From Candidatus Melainabacteria bacterium (GTDB taxonomy: Bacteria > Cyanobacteriota > Vampirovibrionia > Vampirovibrionales > JAJTHC01), in NCBI GenBank assembly GCA_026389055.1, contig JAPLIO010000150.1, forward strand, positions 1 through 11,061: a stretch of 11,061 nucleotides of DNA, read 5' to 3'. Within the stretch, counting starts at the first letter, position 1. The number at the start of each line of letters is the position of its first letter. Below, piece by piece: positions 6,313-11,061 of the stretch. The notes beneath the pieces were generated by a model. The model saw only the letters and a program-made list of their open reading frames with translations, did no database searches and was not told the origin of the DNA. The position numbers and the translations under genes were made by a program.

Positions 6313-6390
6313 AATCATCTGAATTCATTAAACAAAAAACGTCAGGTGGTAAGAATAAGACCCATTCAATCTTTCAATTGGTATGATTTT

Positions 6391-6630
6391 TTAATAAAAT
6401 CTATCCATACGGCTACCTTTCGGAGCCGTCTTACCCGCATTCAGGTTGGTTTCAATTGATTCTAACTGCTCTAGGTAAATCATCGACCGATATTTCAGCA
6501 GTTTTTTCTGGCTAGGCATGGTGATGAGAAAGTCAATCGTGCTTTTAATGCTTGCAAAAATTTGATCTAGGGGGTTATTCCTAGCGAAATAATTTTTTGT
6601 TAAAGTTAATAGCATTTGTGGGTTAGCCAT
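6391..6630 (-). CDS. Small hypothetical protein (79 residues)
   Basis: I do not recognise this gene. The frame allows starts at 6633 and 6630. AGGA (complement of 6637-6640) lies 3 bases before the first and 6 before the second, so the second ATG is preferred (MANPQMLL). The protein looks mostly helical, with hydrophobic residues spaced as in amphipathic helices (about 6-38 and 42-60), a basic segment QKKLLKYR (41-48), a Glu-rich piece QLESIE, and a basic tail ending in RMDRFY. It has no signal peptide, no convincing membrane helix and no Cys pair or enzyme motif. It stands alone on the minus strand between plus-strand operons and is AT-richer than its neighbours. It is unlikely to be a shadow frame because no gene lies opposite. 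It could be a small regulatory or structural protein, but that is a guess. Confidence 0.55.
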   Translation of the reverse strand: MANPQMLLTLTKNYFARNNPLDQIFASIKSTIDFLITMPSQKKLLKYRSMIYLEQLESIETNLNAGKTAPKGSRMDRFY

Positions 6631-6823
6631 CATATTTCCTACGCCTATTGGGGTTTAGAAGTGGGTTTATCACTACTCCTTCGGTTAGAACTACACTAAT
6701 AAAAACCGTTTGTTACTAAAAATTGACATCTGGCAGAAAAAGAAACCTCATACTGATAAAAACAGAGGCATGCTAAAGTAAAAAAATCTGCCGTGTTTTG
6801 ACGTTTTTTGAAAGACTTTTTTC

Positions 6824-7549
6824 ATGCCAACACCCGTAACTTCATCTTCGCTAATTGTGGTTGAAAACCTCTTCAAACAATACCAACTAACCGATCCGCC
6901 TGTTTTGAAGGGTGTTTCATTTACCGTTGAAAAAGGGACATTCGTTTCGTTAATGGGGGCTAGTGGGTGTGGAAAAAGCACGCTCCTTCACCTGCTAGGG
7001 GCGTTAGACACGCCCACCAGCGGCACTGTTCGCATTAACGAAGTGGTTATTTCCACGTTTTCAGAAGCACAATTAGCGTTGTTTCGGCAACAACAATTGG
7101 GCTTTGTGTTTCAATTTTTCAATTTATTACCCACCTTAAGCGTGCTTGAAAACGTGGCATTACCCTTGCTACTAAACGGATACAAACGGGAAGAAGCCCA
7201 TCACGTTGCCGTGGATTGGTTGGATAAAGTAGGGCTTTCTCATAGAACCAACGCCAGCCCACCCCAACTTTCAGGGGGCGAACAACAACGAGCAGCCGTG
7301 GTTCGGGCATTAATTCATCAACCCTTTTTAGTTTTGGCAGATGAACCCACGGGTAATTTAGATTCTGCCAGTGGAGCAGCGGTTATGAGCATTTTGAAGG
7401 AACTGGCATTCGCCCAAGGCACAACCATTGTAATGGCAACCCATAGCGAAGAATTAGCACAACAAACCGACCGTATTCTTCGGTTGAAAGATGGCGTTTT
7501 GCTGCAAGATGACCCATTAAAAGCCCCCTCTACAGTGGGGTTACGGTAA
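6824..7549 (+). CDS. ABC transporter ATP-binding protein, LolD/MacB/YbbA type
   Basis: Cytoplasmic ATPase that powers the FtsX/MacB-fold permease encoded just downstream. All nucleotide-binding motifs are intact in the 241 residues: Walker A GASGCGKST (45-53), Q-loop Gln97, signature LSGGEQQR (149-156), Walker B with DEP (FLVLADEP, 168-175), D-loop NLD (178-180) and the switch His207. The segment LLPTLSVLENVALPLLL (101-117) after the Q-loop is characteristic of the MacB/LolD/YbbA/DevA subfamily rather than nutrient importers. The C-terminal 20 residues extend a little beyond the usual fold. The Shine-Dalgarno sequence before ATG 6824 is weak (GAAAGA, 6810-6815). The stop TAA shares its last A with the ATG of a 27-codon frame that leads to the permease, so the products are probably made together. 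Substrate unknown. Confidence 0.93.
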   Translation: MPTPVTSSSLIVVENLFKQYQLTDPPVLKGVSFTVEKGTFVSLMGASGCGKSTLLHLLGALDTPTSGTVRINEVVISTFSEAQLALFRQQQLGFVFQFFNLLPTLSVLENVALPLLLNGYKREEAHHVAVDWLDKVGLSHRTNASPPQLSGGEQQRAAVVRALIHQPFLVLADEPTGNLDSASGAAVMSILKELAFAQGTTIVMATHSEELAQQTDRILRLKDGVLLQDDPLKAPSTVGLR

Positions 7550-7632
7550 TGGTTCAAAATACGGGAGCTGCTGTTTCTTGGCAACAGAAATTAGAGGTTA
7601 CGGAAAAAGTTCTAGTAGGGAGGGATAGCTAG
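7549..7632 (+). CDS. Possible 27-codon coupling ORF between ATPase and permease genes
   Basis: An ATG at 7549 overlaps the TAA of the ATPase gene in the form TAATG. It opens a 27-codon frame (MVQNTGAAVS...LVGRDS) that stops at TAG 7630-7632, two bases before the permease ATG. It therefore fills the gap almost exactly and would carry ribosomes from one gene to the next. The Shine-Dalgarno-like stretch of the permease (TAGGGAGGGA, 7615-7624) lies within its last codons. The peptide has no recognisable motif. It may be a translation-coupling frame without a functional product, or chance. Confidence 0.3.
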   Translation: MVQNTGAAVSWQQKLEVTEKVLVGRDS

Positions 7633-7634
7633 GA

Positions 7635-10415
7635 ATGTTGTTTGCTCGCAAACAGGTTGCTTTAGCAACCAACAACGGAGAACCGCAGGTGTACATTGAG
7701 GTACATGAGGATTCGAGTAGCACAAATGACAACGCTAGCACCCCTAATAGGGCTTTTTCCGTAACCTCGCTGGGGCTGGCATGGCATTTATTTCTTCAAT
7801 GGAACGTGCGTTCCGCCTTAGCAACCCCGTGGCGAACCAGTTTAACCGTATTAGGCATAGCCCTAGGCGTAGCCGTCGTTTTGGCGATGAACGCCGCTAC
7901 ATGGTCTGCTATGGACGCATTTAAAGCAGGCATTACTGAAGTGGCAGGGGCTAGTAATTGGGAGGTGGTTCCCAAAGCAGTGCCCAGCATGGATGAAGAC
8001 ATTTTACGTCCCCTGTATGCCCTAGAAGCCCAAAGTAATGAAGCCGTGCAAATAGCCCCCATCTTAGAAGGGCAAGGCTTATGGGTGAACCCACCTAAAA
8101 ATCCAACAGACCCCATTGTTCCTACCGCTGAAGTTGTTTCAATTATTGGGGTGGATATGGTGCAAAATAAAACGACCGATGCGGTGCAATGGGTAGCAGG
8201 GCAATCGCCCAGTAACTGGTTTCAACTGTTGGAAGGCAGTAACCATGTGCTAGTAGGCGAACGCCTTGCCCAACGCCATAATTTAAAGGTAGGCAGTGCC
8301 TTTTCACTGCTTATCAACACAACGGTACAACGCCTAACCGTTACAGGGGTACTTCAAGCCAAGGGCGTGGGTGGGGCTTCTGGTGGAGATTGCATTATTG
8401 CCGATTTATCCGTAGTGCAACCGTTGCTAAACCAGCCCCAGCAACTTTCTAGGGTTAGCTTAATTGTGCCTAAAGCCTTAGAAACAACCTTCTTACCGAA
8501 AATTAAGCACTTATTAACTAGCTCTACGCTCACGCTACAACCGCCTCAACGCAGAGGGCAACGGGTTGAAACGCTATTGAAATCTTACCAAATTAACTTG
8601 ACGGCTTTAAGTTTGATTGCCTTGTTGGTAGGGGCGTTTCTCATCTACAATACGCTAAACGTGGTAATGGTAAGAAGAAAGCCCGAATTAGCCACGTTGT
8701 TAGTAGTAGGCACCCCTAAACGCTTATTGCAACTACTGCTACTAACTGAGGCCACGCTACTTGGGGTGATAGGGTCTGTCGTAGGGTTGGGGTTAGGGCT
8801 ACTGATGCTTTCAGGCATGAGCCAAGCCGTTTCGCAAACACTGCAAGCCATCTATACAGGGGTAGGGTCTGCTGGGTTGACCATTCCCGCTTGGTTGCCT
8901 TGGGTTGCCGTTAGCTTGGGCATTATTACCACTTGGCTTGGGGCTTATTTCCCCACAAAAGAAGCGTTAGCCGTGCAACCCGCTGAAGCCGTTCGTCCGC
9001 AAGGAAGCCAAATTAAAGCCCAATTAAATACAGTCAAATGGTTAAAATTAGGCGTTTCCCTCATGATGATTGCCGTTATTTTAGCCCAACTACCAGCCAT
9101 CGATGGTGTTCCCTTTGCGGGATATATCGCCACGAAAACCTTGTTGCTGGGGGCTGCTTTTTGTTTACCTTGGACGATTAAACGAACCGTCAGCTGGCTA
9201 CAACCCAAAATACCCACCAACTGGGTTTGGATGCCCCCTGCCTTCGCCTTATTTTCAGGGGCGTTAAACCGAACAGCAACCGCCTGTGCCAGCGTAATGG
9301 TAGCCATCGCCTTGTTAATTAGCCTTTCGTTGTTGATTGGTAGCTTCCGTTCTAGCGTGCAATTGTGGGTTTTACAATCACTCAAAGCAGATTTATTTAT
9401 TCAGCCTTACACGCATGAAATGAGCCGTGGTGGCGGGCGTTTATCTGAAGAAACCGTGGCGTTAATTCGAACCATTCCCGCCGTTGAAGCGGTAGATAAC
9501 TTCTTGGAATTAGACGCCACTTACCAAGGGCAACCCTACAAATTAGGCTTGGGGCGAATGGATTTATTCGCCCAACACGGCAACGTGAAATTTATCAATA
9601 ACGAAGCCTGTAAAGCTGTTGTTTCCAGAGTCGTTAATTTAGCCAAAAACACTACGAATAAAAACGTTTATGGTGCGATTATTTCTGAACCCTTTGCCAT
9701 GAAGCACCACTTAGCCCAAGGGGATTTATTAACCTTGCCCACCCCAAAGGGAAACCTTTCGTTTAGCATTGAAGGCGTTTATTATGATTACGCCAGCGAA
9801 CAAGGCTACGTCATTATTCCTAGGCAATTGTATGAACGATTTGATGCTACAGTGATTAGGCAAAATACCAGTGCTTCGGTTTATGTAAAGCCCAACGTTT
9901 CAGCAGATACGGTAAAAACTGCCTTGTTAAAGGTGTTACCCCCGTCTCAATTGCTTAGTATTCGCACGAATCAGCAATTGCGGGAAGAGGTACTTCGGGT
10001 ATTTGACCAAACCTTTGCCATTACCTATGTAATGCAAGCCGTAGCATTGGGGATTGCCTTATTAACGGTGCTCAACACGCTATGGACTTTGGTGTTAGAA
10101 TCTCAACAAGAATTGGCGATTTTGAAAGTCGTAGGGTTTCAAGCCAAGCAAATTAGAGCCGTGGTGTTAATGCAAGCCTTTTTATTAGCCTTGTTTGGCG
10201 GAGGTGGCGGAATATTGGTGGGGTGTGGGTTGGCAGTTATTTTAATTCATGTGCTGAACTATCAATCATTCGGGTGGACTGTTCCCCTGCAATGGTCGTG
10301 GGGGTTGGCGGTGCAAACGTTTGTGGGGGTTAGCCTTGGGGCACTGCTAGGTGGATGGTCTCCTGCCCAGTTGGCGGTAAAGGCTTCTATTTTGAAGGCG
10401 TTGCGATCTCCATAA
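7635..10415 (+). CDS. ABC transporter permease, FtsX/MacB fold (YbbP-like), 926 residues
   Basis: Membrane partner of the preceding ATPase. The layout is one helix (about 67-88), a large extracytoplasmic MacB-type domain (90-318), three helices (320-345, 367-395, 417-437), two more (467-485, 497-516), a helix at 549-571, a second extracytoplasmic domain (580-795), then three helices (798-820, 843-872, 885-907). That 10-helix, duplicated FtsX plan matches the YbbP/LolC-E group. TPWRTSLTVLGIALGVAVV (64-82) and the FtsX-type cytoplasmic loops RRKPELATLLVVGTPKR (347-363) and SQQELAILKVVGFQAKQIR (823-841) are typical. Such systems act on envelope lipids, lipoproteins or peptides from the membrane side; the substrate here is unknown. 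The N terminus carries about 45 extra polar residues before the first helix. ATG 7635 is backed by TAGGGAGGGA at 7615-7624, and no better internal start exists before the first helix. Confidence 0.92.
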   Translation: MLFARKQVALATNNGEPQVYIEVHEDSSSTNDNASTPNRAFSVTSLGLAWHLFLQWNVRSALATPWRTSLTVLGIALGVAVVLAMNAATWSAMDAFKAGITEVAGASNWEVVPKAVPSMDEDILRPLYALEAQSNEAVQIAPILEGQGLWVNPPKNPTDPIVPTAEVVSIIGVDMVQNKTTDAVQWVAGQSPSNWFQLLEGSNHVLVGERLAQRHNLKVGSAFSLLINTTVQRLTVTGVLQAKGVGGASGGDCIIADLSVVQPLLNQPQQLSRVSLIVPKALETTFLPKIKHLLTSSTLTLQPPQRRGQRVETLLKSYQINLTALSLIALLVGAFLIYNTLNVVMVRRKPELATLLVVGTPKRLLQLLLLTEATLLGVIGSVVGLGLGLLMLSGMSQAVSQTLQAIYTGVGSAGLTIPAWLPWVAVSLGIITTWLGAYFPTKEALAVQPAEAVRPQGSQIKAQLNTVKWLKLGVSLMMIAVILAQLPAIDGVPFAGYIATKTLLLGAAFCLPWTIKRTVSWLQPKIPTNWVWMPPAFALFSGALNRTATACASVMVAIALLISLSLLIGSFRSSVQLWVLQSLKADLFIQPYTHEMSRGGGRLSEETVALIRTIPAVEAVDNFLELDATYQGQPYKLGLGRMDLFAQHGNVKFINNEACKAVVSRVVNLAKNTTNKNVYGAIISEPFAMKHHLAQGDLLTLPTPKGNLSFSIEGVYYDYASEQGYVIIPRQLYERFDATVIRQNTSASVYVKPNVSADTVKTALLKVLPPSQLLSIRTNQQLREEVLRVFDQTFAITYVMQAVALGIALLTVLNTLWTLVLESQQELAILKVVGFQAKQIRAVVLMQAFLLALFGGGGGILVGCGLAVILIHVLNYQSFGWTVPLQWSWGLAVQTFVGVSLGALLGGWSPAQLAVKASILKALRSP

Positions 10416-10652
10416 TAACTTAGTTTAATTTACCGCTTTATTTATATAAAAAATCAGTGTAGAATAAAGATAGTCTTAATCAAGGTACTGATGTTCGTTT
10501 CTTTCTTGTTAAGTTAGCTAGCTTTTGGTTAGTTATTTTAACGATTAAAAATGAAAATAGGCTATTGATTTGGATTTTTGATAAGTTGCTTTTGTCGGCT
10601 TGTTACCTGTTGTTGTTATTGCACATGTTGTTTATTAGGAGTTCGTTTTTCA

Positions 10653-10889
10653 ATGAACATTAAATTATTATCGCTTTCTTTGTTAGCATTAGCTGTTGCT
10701 GGTTCTATGGCATTAACTGGTTGTACTGGTGGCGATTCCGCAACGCCTCCTCCTGCATCACCTCCAGCACCCACTGCTGCTCCTGGGGCTCCTGAAGCAC
10801 CTCCAGCACCAGCAGGTGCAGAAGCTGCTCCTGCTGGAGAAGCAGCACCTGTTAGCGAGCCTCCTGCTGGCGAAGAAGCACACCACTAG
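10653..10889 (+). CDS. Small Pro/Ala-rich lipoprotein
   Basis: The 78-residue product starts with a lipoprotein signal peptide: MNIK, a hydrophobic core (residues 5-20) and the lipobox LTGC with Cys24. Cleavage before Cys24 and lipidation would anchor a 55-residue mature chain to a membrane. That chain is nearly all Pro, Ala, Gly and Glu with imperfect short repeats (PPAP, APAG, EAAP) and ends in EEAHH. It is probably unstructured. ATG 10653 is preferred over an in-frame TTG at 10578 because AGGAG (10637-10641) lies 11 bases upstream and the longer form would bury the signal peptide behind a Cys-rich stretch. No known family is recognised. A strong terminator follows, so the gene is probably a single-gene transcript. 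The 237-base gap upstream is AT-rich; TAGAAT at 10460-10465 is a possible -10 box with a poor -35. Confidence 0.8.
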   Translation: MNIKLLSLSLLALAVAGSMALTGCTGGDSATPPPASPPAPTAAPGAPEAPPAPAGAEAAPAGEAAPVSEPPAGEEAHH

Positions 10890-10906
10890 TTTTTTCCTAA
10901 CTAGCA

Positions 10907-10950
10907 AAAAACGTCCTGAACCTAATCTTGGGTTCAGGGCGTTTTTGTTT
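10907..10950 (+). terminator. Strong intrinsic terminator after the lipoprotein gene
   Basis: The arms 10907-10922 and 10931-10946 pair over 16 positions (one G-T wobble) around an eight-base loop, and the right arm runs into TTTTTG followed by TTTT. The left arm begins in an A-run, so the structure could also stop transcription coming from the opposite direction. It begins 17 bases after the lipoprotein stop codon. Confidence 0.93.
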
Positions 10951-11003
10951 TAAAATTAGTTTTATACCAATTGACAATTAAAATAGCGTAAGCATGCAAA
11001 CCC

Positions 11004-11061
11004 ACCAGTAGGAACGACCATCGCATTTGCTCTGCAGCTGCCGATGCGTTCCGTCCACCGA
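11004..11061 (+). repeat. Dispersed repeat A, copy 2 (reaches the window edge)
   Basis: Second copy of the element at 2767-2823. Here GGAACG (11011-11016) pairs perfectly with CGTTCC (11047-11052), ATC pairs with GAT, and GCA pairs with TGC, where copy 1 has GCG and CGC. The copy lies about 54 bases beyond the lipoprotein terminator and may continue past the right edge. Confidence 0.72.

Noticed and set aside
6181..6459. 92-residue plus-strand frame after yidD
   Set aside because: It starts at TTG, crosses the terminator-like stem and repeat B, and looks like translated repeat sequence.
6723..6760. Promoter for the ABC operon with a perfect TTGACA at 6723-6728
   Set aside because: The only -10-like hexamer nearby (CATACT, 6749-6754) is 20 bases away, too far for a standard promoter; kept as an unproven candidate only.
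8945..9385. 146-residue minus-strand frame inside the permease gene
   Set aside because: It lies fully opposite a well-supported gene, and its sequence has no recognisable domain.
10578..10652. Upstream extension of the lipoprotein from a TTG
   Set aside because: It adds a Cys-rich stretch before a clean signal peptide and has no ribosome binding site; the ATG at 10653 has both context and AGGAG.
10729..10953. Leu/Gln/His-rich frame overlapping the lipoprotein gene
   Set aside because: It is the shifted frame of the Pro/Ala repeats and runs through the terminator.

Overview
The window reads as a chromosomal stretch from a Gram-negative-type member of the Cyanobacteriota, most likely one of the non-photosynthetic lineages (Vampirovibrionia/Melainabacteria-like). 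The main clue is ribosomal protein L34 at 5231-5365. It has the RTLGGT...RVSGFRARM form typical of cyanobacteria and plastids, not the RTFQPS form of proteobacteria. A lipoprotein with a clean lipobox and a YbbA/YbbP-type ABC system fit a cell envelope with an export route. No photosynthesis gene and no HIP1 octamer (GCGATCGC) was seen. The lineage call is inference from one small protein and is moderate at best.

Layout. At the left edge is the 3' part of a gene for a Gln-rich protein ending in an M15-type zinc peptidase domain (1-881). A 610-residue polytopic membrane protein follows on the same strand (923-2755). The gap 2756-3034, between convergent genes, is packed with palindromes and holds one copy each of two dispersed repeats, called A and B here. 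On the minus strand, guaA (3035-5035) encodes a GMP synthase of the long, eukaryote-like form. It is divergent from rpmH-rnpA-yidD (5231-6118), and the guaA and rpmH promoters appear to interleave. yidC does not follow yidD. Instead 6119-6823 holds a terminator-like hairpin, a second B repeat, and a minus-strand gene for an unrecognised 79-residue protein. An ABC ATPase (6824-7549), a possible 27-codon coupling ORF (7549-7632) and a 926-residue FtsX/MacB-fold permease (7635-10415) form one operon. Last come a small Pro/Ala-rich lipoprotein gene (10653-10889) with a strong terminator and a second A repeat running off the right edge.

How they work together. guaA serves purine synthesis. rpmH, rnpA and yidD are the conserved translation, RNA-processing and membrane-insertion group. 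The ABC pair probably acts on the cell envelope (lipid, lipoprotein or peptide handling), and the M15 protein probably acts on peptidoglycan or peptides.

The least explained material is intergenic. The A repeat folds into a hairpin whose two copies differ by a base-pair-preserving double change. The B repeat is a GGTACC-containing 10-bp stem with a conserved 3' tail. I found no CRISPR array, transposase, tRNA or rRNA.
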